Positions 9,027-17,321 of a stretch of 60,214 nt of DNA are shown here, piece after piece. The notes beneath the pieces are model-generated. The model did no database searches, was not told the DNA's origin, and saw only the letters and a list, made by a program, of their open reading frames with translations. The stretch is from Nocardiopsis suaedae (lineage in GTDB: Bacteria; Actinomycetota; Actinomycetes; Streptosporangiales; Streptosporangiaceae): contig NZ_JAQFWP010000042.1 in NCBI RefSeq assembly GCF_027706745.1, forward strand, positions 1-60,214, given 5' to 3'. Positions within the stretch are counted from its first letter, which is position 1; every line of letters begins with the position of its first letter. Both the position numbers and the translations under genes were made by a program.

Positions 9027-9265
9027 GCCGGAGGGCGCCGTCGGCCGCCCTCGCACAGAGGGGGCCGGTGGCGCGTCACCCCCCTGGACCGGATGCGGAC
9101 GGGCGGGGCCGGAGCGGGACACGGGGCCAACGGCGGGTGCGGGGGTGCGTCCTTCCCCTCGTACGTGCCTTGCGGCGTTTCCACGGGGAACGCCGCGATC
9201 CCGTTGGGAGGACCGGACCTGGGCCGAAATTCCGCCATCCCCGAACGCTCCGCGCGGCGGCCCTT

Positions 9266-9606
9266 ATGGGCGCGCTGGCCGTGGTGGTCCCCCTTGCCGC
9301 TCTCTCCTCTCCGGCGGCCGCCCGTGGCTGTTCGTCGCAACGGTCGAGTACGCGAGTAACGAGCAGTCCACACCGCGCGGCTGGTCGGTGGCCCGCGGCG
9401 GTTCGGCGACGCGAGAACTGTTCGCGCGCCCTTACAACGACATGGGCGGCGTGGCGTTCTCAGGTGACGGGACGTGGATGGCATACGTGGAGCAGAACGA
9501 GGAGGGGGATGACGGCCTCTATGCGGCACCGACCGACCGCATCCTCGACCCCGTTCACATCCTCGACCGGAAACCGGGGATCCGAGCGATCGCCTGGGAG
9601 GCCTGA
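9266..9606 (+). pseudogene. Frameshifted remnant of a secreted beta-propeller-like protein
   Basis: Two frames have to be joined. From 9266 one frame reads like a signal peptide (MGALAVVVPLAALSSPAAA). After about 9320 the sensible reading moves to another frame, giving 'LFVATVEYASNEQ', then 'GGVAFSGDGTWMAYVEQ' and 'DGLYAAPTDRILDPVHILD', up to a stop at 9606. The second part resembles one TolB/PD40-type propeller blade. It is far too short for a complete propeller and is out of frame with its leader, so I treat it as a decayed gene. A short real ORF beginning at a non-standard start is the alternative. Confidence 0.35.
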
Positions 9607-9620
9607 CGGCCGCGCGACGG

Positions 9621-10109
9621 TCATTCCGGGCGGGTGCGCAGGATGTTGAGGACGACGGCGTGGAAGACCTTCCGGTCGCGCTGGTTGAACAGCTCCACCC
9701 GGGTGCGGAGTAGGCCCCGGTCGGGTTTGGAGGAGGACTTCCGGGCCTCCAGGACCTCTGTGCGCAGGGTCAGGGTGTCGCCCGGCCGCACCGGCTCGGT
9801 CCAGCGCAGCTCGTCGACGCCGGGGCCGCCCAGGCTCGCCCTGGGGGAGAGGTAGCCCTCGGCGTACAGCCGCATCATGAGCGAGGCGGTGTGCCACCCG
9901 CTCGCGATGAGCCCGCCGAAGGGGCCGTCCTGGGCGCCGGCCGGGTCCAGGTGGAAGGACTGCGGGTCGAACCGCTCGGCGAAGGCGATGATCTCGTCCT
10001 CGACCACGGTCGCCCTCCCGAACTCGGCGGTCTCGCCGACCGGGTAATCCTCCAGGTACCGCTCCCGGTGCGGGACGGCGGGCGCGTGGTCGCCGGGGTC
10101 TGCGGTCAC
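9621..10109 (-). CDS. MaoC-family (R)-hydratase/dehydratase-like protein
   Basis: Single hot-dog protein of the MaoC-like group, which hydrates enoyl-thioesters. The 162-residue chain begins with the family opener 'RYLEDYPVGETAEFGRATV' and has the motif AFAERFDPQSFHLDP, where the Asp and His occupy the catalytic positions. 'GLIASGWHTASLMMRL' and 'VDELRWTEPVRPGDTLTLRTEV' follow. The GTG start at 10109 has a strong GAGGAGG site 5 bases ahead, so the longer frame to 10169 is not needed. The gene converges on the remnant at 9266-9606. Paired with the 8166 dehydratase it suggests a small acyl-CoA function. Confidence 0.88.
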   Translation of the reverse strand: MTADPGDHAPAVPHRERYLEDYPVGETAEFGRATVVEDEIIAFAERFDPQSFHLDPAGAQDGPFGGLIASGWHTASLMMRLYAEGYLSPRASLGGPGVDELRWTEPVRPGDTLTLRTEVLEARKSSSKPDRGLLRTRVELFNQRDRKVFHAVVLNILRTRPE

Positions 10110-10226
10110 CGTGCCTCCTCGCCTCCTCCGATGCGCGTGATGCGGGTCCTGCCCATGCGGGACGCGCACACGGTCAGCGTAGGGGCCTGGACGAACACCG
10201 CGCGAGGCGGTCCTGCTCCCCGTGGA

Positions 10227-10682
10227 TCACGCCGGAGCGCCGACCCTGCACGCCCTCTGTGCGCGCAGCCGGGAGCGCAGGGCGGCGGCCAGGAGCACCG
10301 GCCCCACGGCCGCCAGGACGGGCTGCAGCGGGGCGAACCAGGTCAGCGCCCCGGACGTGCCCAAGGCCGACAGCACCAGCTTGTTGCACACCGGGCAGCC
10401 GATCGCGAACCAGGACAGCACGGTGCCGCCCAGCCCGGTGCGGCCCGGCCCGGGGGCGTCGGCGGGGGCCCGGTCCCGCGGCCCCGTTCGCACGTAGGTG
10501 GCCAGCAGCAGCCCCGACAGCACCGAGGTGGCCGCCCACACCGGATAGGACCACCACGTCGGGTCGATCTCCCGGGTGAACAGGCCGTTGGGGATCAGCA
10601 CGGCCGGCACCCCCAGCACGACCAGTGCCGCCGCGGTGCCCGCGGCGGCCGTGAGCCACTGCCTGCCCGTCCAATGGCGCAT
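10227..10682 (-). CDS. Small membrane protein with CPVC motif, thiol-redox cluster
   Basis: Predicted polytopic membrane protein of 151 residues with about four hydrophobic segments (11-31, 44-64, 84-95 and about 103-135). In the third a dithiol motif appears: WFAIGCPVCNKLV, with cysteines 96 and 99. I recognise the type as a frequent neighbour of DsbA-like and CcdA-like genes in actinomycetes but know no assigned function. The paired cysteines at the membrane suggest it passes electrons or handles a metal/thiol with the divergent DsbA-like protein. Its start ATG (10682) and the DsbA start (10819) bracket a 136-base region with twin operator-like palindromes. Confidence 0.75.
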   Translation of the reverse strand: MRHWTGRQWLTAAAGTAAALVVLGVPAVLIPNGLFTREIDPTWWSYPVWAATSVLSGLLLATYVRTGPRDRAPADAPGPGRTGLGGTVLSWFAIGCPVCNKLVLSALGTSGALTWFAPLQPVLAAVGPVLLAAALRSRLRAQRACRVGAPA

Positions 10683-10758
10683 CGGGCGCGTCCTCCTCTG
10701 TTCGGGACCGGGATCACAGGCCCACCGTCCGCGGGGGCGGGCGGAGGGCCACTGAATT

Positions 10759-10792
10759 CTATGTAGCATAGAGATTCTTCTATTGTGCATAG
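10759..10792. promoter_or_regulatory. Twin operator-like palindromes in the divergent promoter region
   Basis: CTATGTAGCATAG (10759-10771, arms CTATG/CATAG) and CTATTGTGCATAG (10780-10792, arms CTAT/ATAG) are spaced exactly 21 bases, two helical turns, and sit on the same DNA face. They are embedded in the only AT-rich patch of this region, flanked by TTC and AGA on both copies. They lie between the divergent CPVC membrane-protein and DsbA-like genes. A dimeric repressor binding cooperatively is the natural reading; BlaI from 13903 is one candidate, unproven. Confidence 0.6.
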
Positions 10793-10818
10793 AAGAACGT
10801 GCCGCCGAAGGGAGAACC

Positions 10819-11607
10819 ATGCCGCGCGAGAAGCCCGCCGCCCAGCGGGAGCCCGGAGCGCTCTGGCCGCTGCTGCTCAGCGCCGCCGTCGTGGTGGTGA
10901 TCGCGGTCGGCGTCGCGGTCCGCCTCACCGGGGGCGGCGAGGAGGCCGCCGGGTCCTCCGCCTCCGGCGGGGCGGGGGCCCCGGACGCCGCCGGGACCTC
11001 CGACGGCCTGCGCGAGATGGGCGAGTCCCTGGCCCGCCGCGACGCCGACGACCCGACCGCCCTCGGCGACCCCGACGCGCCCGTCGTCCTCATCGCCTAC
11101 TCCGACTTCCAATGCCCGTTCTGCGCCAAATGGGTCGAGAACACCCAGCCCGAACTGGTCGACCGCTACGTCGAACCGGGCGACCTGCGCATCGAGTGGC
11201 GCGAGTTCCCCTACAAGGGCGAGACCTCCCGCACCATGGCCGTCGGCGCCCGCGCCGCCGCCGAACAGGGCGCGTTCTGGGACTACCACGAGGCCGTCTA
11301 CGCCGCCCACGACGACCTGGAGGGCACCGCCCCCGAGGCCGTCGGCGGGGAGCTGGCCGCCATCGCCGAGGACATCGGCCTGGACGCCGACACCTTCGCC
11401 GAGGACCTGGAGCGCCAGGACCTCGCGGACGAGGTCGAGGCGGACTTCGCCGAAGGGCGCGGCATCGGGGTGACCGGCACCCCCGCCTTCCTCGTCAACG
11501 GGAAGCCCGTCATCGGCGCACAGCCGCTCGATGTGTTCACGCAGACCATCGACCAGGCCCTGGCCGACGCCGGGGGCGGGGCGGACGCATCGGACGGGGA
11601 GGGCTGA
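10819..11607 (+). CDS. Membrane-anchored DsbA-family thiol oxidoreductase
   Basis: Extracytoplasmic disulfide oxidoreductase. The 262-residue protein has an uncleaved-looking membrane anchor (residues 15-36) followed by a Gly/Ser-rich spacer. The thioredoxin-fold domain has the active site FQCPFC (Cys99 and Cys102) and the cis-proline loop GVTGTPAFLVNG near residue 222. This is the Thioredoxin_4/DsbA group. ATG at 10819 with GGAG six bases ahead is preferred to the longer frame, which would start inside the operator region. The CcdA-like gene begins four bases after its stop, making a two-component thiol relay likely. Confidence 0.93.
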   Translation: MPREKPAAQREPGALWPLLLSAAVVVVIAVGVAVRLTGGGEEAAGSSASGGAGAPDAAGTSDGLREMGESLARRDADDPTALGDPDAPVVLIAYSDFQCPFCAKWVENTQPELVDRYVEPGDLRIEWREFPYKGETSRTMAVGARAAAEQGAFWDYHEAVYAAHDDLEGTAPEAVGGELAAIAEDIGLDADTFAEDLERQDLADEVEADFAEGRGIGVTGTPAFLVNGKPVIGAQPLDVFTQTIDQALADAGGGADASDGEG

Positions 11608-11610
11608 CCG

Positions 11611-12522
11611 GTGGACGTCGGCTACCTCGCCGCCCTGCTCGGCGGCCTGCTCGCCCTGCTCAGCCCGTGCAGCGCACTGCTCCTCCCGTCGTTCTTCGCC
11701 TACGCCTTCGGCAACCCCGCCGGGCTGCTCGGGCGCACCGCCGTCTTCTACGCCGGGCTGTGCACCACCCTGGTCCCGCTGGGCGCCGGATCCGCCGCCG
11801 TCGCCGGGTTCTTCTACGGCAACCGGGAACTGCTGGTGGCCGTGGCCGGGTGGTCGGTCATCGCCATGGGGGCCGCGCAGATCCTCGGCCTGGGCGTGGC
11901 CGTCGGCCCGCTCGTGCGGCTGCAGGCCCGCCTGTCCGGGCGCACCGGGGCCCTGTCGGTCTACGGGCTGGGGGCGGTCTACGGCCTCGCCGGATTCTGC
12001 TCCGGACCGATCCTGGGCGCGGTGCTCACCGTCGCCGCCACCGGAGGGGCCGTGCGCGGCGGGCTGCTGCTCGCCGCCTACGCGCTGGGCATGGCCCTGC
12101 CGCTGTTCCTGCTGGCGCTGCTGTGGGACCGCTTCGACCTGGGCCGCCGGACCTGGCTGCGCGGGCGGGGGGTGACCGTCGGGCGGCTGCGGCTGCACAC
12201 CAACAGCCTGGTGTCCGGGCTGATCTTCATCGCCATCGGCGTGCTGTTCCTCGTCTACGACGGCACGGCGTCGATGGGCGCCCTGCCCGGCGTCGGCTCC
12301 CTGGAGGACCTCGCCTACCGGATCCAGCAGCCGCTGACGGCGCTGGGCGAGTGGAGCGACCTGCTGGTCCTCGGCGCGGCGGCCGTCGCGCTGCTGGCGG
12401 TGGCCGCCGTTCGGGCACGGAGGAACCGGAAGGCGCGCCGCGACGGGGAACACGCCGGGGAACGCGCCGAGGAAGAGGAGGCGGCCCCGGCCGGAGCCCG
12501 CGGAGGAGAGGCGGACCGGTGA
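11611..12522 (+). CDS. CcdA/DsbD-type membrane electron transporter
   Basis: Six-TM protein that carries reducing equivalents from cytoplasmic thioredoxin to extracytoplasmic thiol proteins. The 303-residue chain has the two family cysteines: Cys20 in LLSPCSALLLPSFF and Cys130 in GLAGFCSGPILGA. Helices 1 and 4 place them at equivalent positions, as in CcdA. A hydrophilic, charged tail (about 270-303) is unusual and may be cytoplasmic. GTG start four bases after the DsbA-like stop; its TGA overlaps the GTG of the next gene. Probable partner is the DsbA-like protein upstream. Homologues also serve cytochrome c maturation, but no other ccm/ccs gene is here. Confidence 0.9.
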   Translation: MDVGYLAALLGGLLALLSPCSALLLPSFFAYAFGNPAGLLGRTAVFYAGLCTTLVPLGAGSAAVAGFFYGNRELLVAVAGWSVIAMGAAQILGLGVAVGPLVRLQARLSGRTGALSVYGLGAVYGLAGFCSGPILGAVLTVAATGGAVRGGLLLAAYALGMALPLFLLALLWDRFDLGRRTWLRGRGVTVGRLRLHTNSLVSGLIFIAIGVLFLVYDGTASMGALPGVGSLEDLAYRIQQPLTALGEWSDLLVLGAAAVALLAVAAVRARRNRKARRDGEHAGERAEEEEAAPAGARGGEADR

Positions 12523-13868
12523 CCCGGTTCCCCGACCCCCGGAGGGCCGCGGCCCCGGCGGCCGGGGCGGCCGCCCTGCTCCTGCTCACCGCCTGCACCG
12601 GACCGGAGCCCAGGGAGACCGCCGACGCCGTGGTGCGCGACGACCCGCCGAGCCCCGCTCCGGCGGTCCCGGCCGCCGGAGTCCCGCCCGCCCTGGAGTC
12701 CGAGGCCGTGTGGGCGGCCCCCTTCTCCGCGCCGCCCAAAGCGGTCGGCGACGGCTTCGTGGGGCTGGTCATGCCCGAGGAGTCCGGCGGCGACCTGGCC
12801 TTCCTCGGCGTCGGCCCCGACGGCGCCACCCGCTGGTCGCTCGCCCGGAACCCGAGCTGCACCGCGTTCGCGGCCACCCGGGACGCCGACGGCGGCGACC
12901 TGGTCGTGGTGCTGGACAGCGACGCCGACCCCAAGGGAGGAGGGCTCGCCACCCGCACCACGGCCGCCGCCTACCGCCCCGACGAGGGGACCCTGGCCTG
13001 GGGGCCGGTCGAGGTGCCCGGCACGCTCGTCGGCCCGGGGCTCGTCTTCGGCGCCACGGCCGGATCGGTGATGGGCGGGGCGTCCGGCCCAAAGGCGGCG
13101 GTGGACCCGTCCACGGGAGCAATGGCCGTGCACGAGTCCGAGGACGGGGGCGCCACGGTCCTGCACGAATACCAGGGGGCCCTGCTCACCGAGCGGGACG
13201 GGCGCCTGCGCGCGCTGGACACGGCCACCGGCCGGGAGCTGTGGAACGGCGCGGACCTGTCCCCGCCCAACGATGCGTCCGGTGCGAAGCCCGGCCCCGG
13301 GCCGCGCCCGGAGACCGACGCGAGCGCGGCGACCGTCGTGTCATGGAGCGAGGAGGGCACGAACGGGGGCGGCACAAGCGCGGTCGTCGCGTACACCGTG
13401 CACGACCTCCGCACCGGCCAGAGACTGGCCGCGTTCGGGCCCGAAGAGGAACCGCGCCTCGTCGGCACGCAGGGCGGGGAGGCCGTCGCCTCCGGGACGG
13501 CCCTGGACGGAGGCGGGACCGTGGTCGGCCTCGAAGCGGGCACCGGCGCCCCGCGGCGGCTCTGGCGGCAGGACGCCGTACCCGGAGACCGCACCGAAGC
13601 GATCGTCGACGGGGTGCTGTACCTGTCGACCGGGAATCCGGGAGACGAGGACACGACAGGCGACACCCAGGGCGGGCGGCCACCGGGGACGCGGGCCGTG
13701 GACATGCGCAGCGGCGACACCATGGGGGCAGGGGAGTGGCCCGCCCCCGTCGCGGCGGCGCCCGACGGCCCGGTGCTGCTCCCGATCGCCTCAGAGGGCA
13801 TGGGCGACGCCTTCGCCGCGCTCCCGAGTGCGCGAGGCACTCCGCCGATGACGCACCCTGGACCGTAG
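12519..13868 (+). CDS. Secreted lipoprotein with PQQ-like beta-propeller repeats
   Basis: Lipoprotein of 449 residues. A basic N-terminus and hydrophobic core end in the lipobox LTAC, so the mature protein should be anchored outside the membrane. The rest is rich in short beta-strand repeats of the PQQ/quinoprotein type (for example 'GRLRALDTATGRELWNG' and 'VDGVLYLSTGNPGDE'), consistent with a beta-propeller. No catalytic residues could be picked out. The GTG start overlaps the stop of the CcdA-like gene, placing it in the thiol-redox operon. A scaffold or binding role in the extracytoplasmic thiol system is inference only. Confidence 0.8.
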   Translation: MTRFPDPRRAAAPAAGAAALLLLTACTGPEPRETADAVVRDDPPSPAPAVPAAGVPPALESEAVWAAPFSAPPKAVGDGFVGLVMPEESGGDLAFLGVGPDGATRWSLARNPSCTAFAATRDADGGDLVVVLDSDADPKGGGLATRTTAAAYRPDEGTLAWGPVEVPGTLVGPGLVFGATAGSVMGGASGPKAAVDPSTGAMAVHESEDGGATVLHEYQGALLTERDGRLRALDTATGRELWNGADLSPPNDASGAKPGPGPRPETDASAATVVSWSEEGTNGGGTSAVVAYTVHDLRTGQRLAAFGPEEEPRLVGTQGGEAVASGTALDGGGTVVGLEAGTGAPRRLWRQDAVPGDRTEAIVDGVLYLSTGNPGDEDTTGDTQGGRPPGTRAVDMRSGDTMGAGEWPAPVAAAPDGPVLLPIASEGMGDAFAALPSARGTPPMTHPGP

Positions 13869-13870
13869 AT

Positions 13871-13889
13871 CTGTCAGGTACAAGGACAG
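13871..13889. promoter_or_regulatory. Dyad overlapping the leader of the BlaI-like gene
   Basis: CTGTC (13871-13875) and GACAG (13885-13889) form a 19-base interrupted palindrome, directly ahead of the AGGAGGAGG ribosome site of the BlaI-family gene. Position fits autoregulation, though the sequence differs from the twin sites at 10759-10792. Confidence 0.35.
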
Positions 13890-13902
13890 GAGGAGGCGAC
13901 CG

Positions 13903-14277
13903 ATGGAGGACGCCGGACTGGGGCCGCTGGAGGCGGCCGTCCTCGACCTGCTCTGGGACGCCGGAGACGGCGAGATGAGCGTCCGCCAGGCCGTCGAGGC
14001 GCTGCCCGGGCGCACGCCCGCCTACACCACCATCTCCACCGTCATGGAGAACCTGCGCCGCAAGGGCTGGGTGGAGCGGCGGCGCACCGGACGGGTGTGG
14101 TTCTACCGCCCGCTCCGCGACCGCGCCGGCTACGCCGCCCGCCGCATGCACGGCGCACTCACCGACAGCGGCGACCCGCGCGCCGCCCTGCTCCGCTTCG
14201 TCGACGAGATGTCCCCCGAGGACGTCGACGTGCTGCGCTCCCTCCTGGCCCAAGCGCCCCGAGAGGACGAGGAGTGA
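13903..14277 (+). CDS. BlaI/MecI-family winged-helix repressor
   Basis: DNA-binding repressor of 124 residues. The N-terminal winged helix contains LGPLEAAVLDLLWD and the recognition region 'TPAYTTISTVMENLRRKGWV', which is highly conserved in BlaI/MecI/CopY proteins. The C-terminal part should dimerise and carry the site cut by the partner M56 protease. A strong AGGAGGAGG precedes the ATG. The stop overlaps the GTG of the M56 gene. The expected role is a repressor released when its membrane protease senses a signal; with the partner gene interrupted, induction here may be impaired. Confidence 0.92.
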   Translation: MEDAGLGPLEAAVLDLLWDAGDGEMSVRQAVEALPGRTPAYTTISTVMENLRRKGWVERRRTGRVWFYRPLRDRAGYAARRMHGALTDSGDPRAALLRFVDEMSPEDVDVLRSLLAQAPREDEE

Positions 14278-15233
14278 CCGCCGCCGCGACCGCCCTGTCC
14301 GCCGCGCTGCTGCTCGCCGTCGCCGGGCCCTCCCTGCTCGGCCGCGCCGGGCGCGCCGGGGTTCTGGGCCCCGGGGCCATGCTCGGCCTGTGGACCCTGG
14401 CCACCGCCGCGTGGCTGCTCACCGGCGCCGCGATGGTGGTCCTGCTGGCCGCCGAGGTCATGGGCCCGGGACTGAAGGGCTTCGTCACCGCCTGCGTCAC
14501 CCTCCTGCAGGCGGTCCGCGCCAACGACGCCGCCACCTGGGCGGCGGTGCTCGGCCCCGCCGCCGCGCTCGCCGCCGCACGGTTCGCCTGGGTGACGCTG
14601 CGCCGCGGCCGGGACGCCGCGCGCTGGCGGCGCGACCACCGGCGCGGGCTCACCGCCGGCGCCCGCCGCCGCACCGTCGGCGGGCGGCGGGTGTGGCTGG
14701 TCGACGCCGACCGGCCGCACGCCTACTGCGTGCCGGGCACGGGGGTCGTGGTCACCAGCGGCGCCCTGGACGCCCTGTCCTCCCGGCAGATGCGCGCCGT
14801 CCTCGCCCACGAGCAGGCGCACCTGCGCGGCCGCCACCACCTGCTGGTGGCCTGGGCCCGGCTGCTCGACGCGGCGTTCCCGGGCGTTCCGCTGCTCCGT
14901 GCGGCCGCCCGCGAGGTCCCGGTGCTCGTCGAGTGGGCCGCCGACGACCGGGCCGCCCGCACCGTGGGTGCTGCATAGCTGCTGCACGCCCTCGGGGCGA
15001 TGGCGCTGCCGGCGGGCCCGGCGCGGCGCGCCCCGGAGGCGCTGGGCGCCGACGGCGCCTGCCCGGTGGAGCGGGCGCGCCGCCTGCTGGGCCCGGCGCG
15101 GGCGGGCGGGACCGGGCGGCGCGTCGTGGCCGCCGTGGCCGCCGCCGTGATGCTGCTCAGCCCGCCCGCACTGACCCTGGGGGCCGCGGCCGTCACCGTG
15201 GCGACCTCCCCGCCCTGCACCTGCACGCTCTGA
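14274..15233 (+). pseudogene. M56-family membrane metallopeptidase interrupted by an in-frame TAG
   Basis: Partner protease of the BlaI-type repressor. Reading from the GTG at 14274, the product has membrane segments (about 5-25, 38-62, 88-108), the zinc motif LAHEQAHLRGRH (His179, Glu180, His183) and the third ligand Glu220 in LVEWAADDRA. At codon 235 (14976-14978) a TAG stops translation. The same frame then continues for 84 sensible codons (LLHALGAMALPAG to a stop at 15233), including the last membrane helix. An intact protein would be about 319 residues, the family length. Either this is a recent nonsense mutation, a sequencing error, or the 234-residue product works without its last helix. 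Confidence 0.75.
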
Positions 15234-15256
15234 AGGCGCCCGGGGGCGGGGGCTCC

Positions 15257-16057
15257 TCAGCGGACGCGGCCGACACCGCCGAACAGGTACACCTCGGTCA
15301 CGCTCCCGACCTCGGCCCCCTCCGGCCGCCACAGGGAACAGGACACCACCCCCGGGTCCAGCAGCTCGGTCCCGCGGAAGTAGCCTTCGATCTCCGTGCG
15401 GCCGCGGGCGGTGATCGGGGTGCCGCCGCGCTCGTTCATCTCCCGCATCGCCTCGAGCATCGGTTCGCCGTGGATCTCGGCGGTCGAATGGGTCAGCACC
15501 AGGTGGCTGCCGGGCGCGAGGGCGTCGACGAGGCGGGACACGACCCGGTAGGACGCGTCGGTGTCCATGATGTGGTTGACCACGCCGAGCAGCATCAGCC
15601 CGACCGGCCGGTCGAGGTCCAGCGTCGCGGCGCACCGGGCGAGGATCGTGTCCGGGTCGTGCAGGTCGGCCTCGATGTAGTCGGTCGCGCCCTCGGGGGT
15701 GCTGTCCAGGAGCGCGCGGGCGTGCACCATCACGAGGGGGTCGTTGTCGACGTAGACGATGCGGGACTCGGGCGCCAGGCTCTGGGCGACCTCGTGCGTG
15801 TTGTTCATCGTCGGCAGGCCGGTGCCGATGTCCAGGAACTGCCGGATCCCCGCCTCATGGACCAGGTGGCGGACGGCCCGGATGAGGAAGGCGCGCTCGG
15901 CGCGGGCCCCGTCCGGGATGTCGGGGATGCGGGCCAGCACCTCGTCGCCCGCGGCGCGGTCGGCCGGGTAGTTGTCCTTGCCGCCCAGCCAGTAGTTCCA
16001 CACCCGGGCGGAGTGGGGGACCTGCGGGTCGATGGACGGGGGAGCGGGGTCGCTCAT
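15257..16057 (-). CDS. SAM-dependent methyltransferase, DUF574 type
   Basis: Actinomycete-specific methyltransferase family (Methyltransf_19). The 266-residue protein contains the family opener 'HSARVWNYWLGGKDNYPADR', then 'FLDIGTGLPTMNNTHEVAQ' as SAM-binding loop and IVYVDNDPLVMVHA. ATG at 16057 has GGAG seven bases upstream (GTGGAGCCCCGAATG); the GTG 12 bases earlier is an alternative. Substrates of this family are mostly unknown; many copies occur per genome. It converges with the M56 remnant and is co-directional with the pectate lyase but separated from it by a terminator hairpin. Confidence 0.92.
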   Translation of the reverse strand: MSDPAPPSIDPQVPHSARVWNYWLGGKDNYPADRAAGDEVLARIPDIPDGARAERAFLIRAVRHLVHEAGIRQFLDIGTGLPTMNNTHEVAQSLAPESRIVYVDNDPLVMVHARALLDSTPEGATDYIEADLHDPDTILARCAATLDLDRPVGLMLLGVVNHIMDTDASYRVVSRLVDALAPGSHLVLTHSTAEIHGEPMLEAMREMNERGGTPITARGRTEIEGYFRGTELLDPGVVSCSLWRPEGAEVGSVTEVYLFGGVGRVR

Positions 16058-16141
16058 TCGGGGCTCCACGGTGAGGGGGGCGGTGGTCCGGAGCGACGAT
16101 TCCGCCTCGGCGGGCGCCGGTCAACTCGCGGCGGCCGCAGA

Positions 16142-16171
16142 ACGGCGGGGCGGCCGGGGCCGCCCCGCCGT
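16142..16171 (-). terminator. Hairpin terminator downstream of pectate lyase
   Basis: 13-bp perfect stem ACGGCGGGGCGGC / GCCGCCCCGCCGT with a 4-base loop, 17 bases beyond the pectate lyase stop on the minus strand. No U-run, as usual for this GC content. Confidence 0.65.
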
Positions 16172-16187
16172 CGCGGGCGGGAGCCTC

Positions 16188-17321
16188 TTAAGGCGTCACG
16201 TCGATGACGCCGTTTCCGGCGTTCTGCTCGACCTGGGCCCTGGCGTCCTCAGGGCTGAGCGCGTCGTAGGAGTAGGGCACCGTGAAGTCGGTCGTCGACT
16301 CCAGGTGCTCGTGCGGGGTCTCCTCGAAGGCGTTGTCCACCAGGTTCCAATAGCCGGTCTCGTCGCTGCCGTACCACCAGCCGACCGCGCCCTCGATCTG
16401 CCCGGCGTGGCCCTCGGTCTCTCCGGATCCCGTGCGCTGGAAGTAGTTGCCCTCGACGAGCACCTGCGCGCCCATCCGGCAGTTGATCGCCGAGGCGGCG
16501 ATGTCCTCGAAGTAGTTGTTCAGCATGTGCACCTCGGAACGCCGGATGAGCGGGACCCGCGAGTTGACGTTCTCGAAGTGGTTGTTCATGAAGGTGATCC
16601 TGTCGGAGGCCGCGTCCTCGCCGTCGCTGCTCGCGGTCAGCATCGTCTTCCAGGAGTCGTGCAGGTGGTTCCAGGAGACGGTGATGTACTCCGAGCCGTT
16701 CTTGATGTCGATCAGGCCGTCGTAGTGGTCCTTGTCGGCGCCCTGGAACTCGTTGTGGATCTCGTTGTGGTCGATCCACACGTTGCTGCTGTCGGCCTGG
16801 ACGCCGATACCGTCCTTCTCGCCCTGGTCGACGTGGTGGATCTCCAGGTTGCGGACGACGACGTTGTGGGCGTTGCGGATGTTGATGCCGACGCCGTCGA
16901 ACTCGCCCCGCTCTCCGACGCCCAGGAGCGAGACGTTCTCCAGGTCCTTGACGTCCATCTTGCTCTCGGAGAAGCCGTCGGCGGAGACGGTCTCGTCGAT
17001 GTACACGACGAGGCCTTCGCCGCTCTTGCCGCGGTGCTCCTTGAGCAGCTCGTACAGGGCGTCGCCGGGGCTGCCGTGCCCGCTGCCGGGCCAGTACTCG
17101 CTGAGGACGTGCTCGTGGACGGTTCCGGCTCCGAAGCCGCCGGTGGTGCCGCCGTTCATGGAGGCGTACCCGACGGGGGAGCCGGCGGCGGCAGCGGGTG
17201 CGGCGGAGACCGCTCCCGCGGCGCTGAGCAGGCCGGCGGCGAGCGCGCCGGCCGCCGGTACGGCCAGGGCGGCGCGCCGAGGGCGCCGGGGAATGCGATT
17301 TCCTTCCATCGGACCTGCCAT
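16188..17321 (-). CDS. Secreted pectate lyase, polysaccharide lyase family 1
   Basis: Extracellular enzyme that cleaves polygalacturonate by calcium-dependent beta-elimination. The 377-residue protein has a twin-basic, Ala-rich signal peptide ending around AAPAAAAG (residue 47). It is followed by a right-handed beta-helix with PL1 landmarks: VWIDHNEIHNEFQG, 'DHYDGLIDIKNGSEYITVSW' (calcium-binding Asp residues), and VPLIRRSEVHMLNNYF carrying the conserved arginines. ATG 17321 has AGGAGG nine bases ahead; ATG 17309 is possible. A palindrome of LacI type lies about 140 bases upstream, so it is probably induced by a pectin-derived sugar. No other pectinolytic gene is nearby. Confidence 0.93.
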   Translation of the reverse strand: MAGPMEGNRIPRRPRRAALAVPAAGALAAGLLSAAGAVSAAPAAAAGSPVGYASMNGGTTGGFGAGTVHEHVLSEYWPGSGHGSPGDALYELLKEHRGKSGEGLVVYIDETVSADGFSESKMDVKDLENVSLLGVGERGEFDGVGINIRNAHNVVVRNLEIHHVDQGEKDGIGVQADSSNVWIDHNEIHNEFQGADKDHYDGLIDIKNGSEYITVSWNHLHDSWKTMLTASSDGEDAASDRITFMNNHFENVNSRVPLIRRSEVHMLNNYFEDIAASAINCRMGAQVLVEGNYFQRTGSGETEGHAGQIEGAVGWWYGSDETGYWNLVDNAFEETPHEHLESTTDFTVPYSYDALSPEDARAQVEQNAGNGVIDVTP

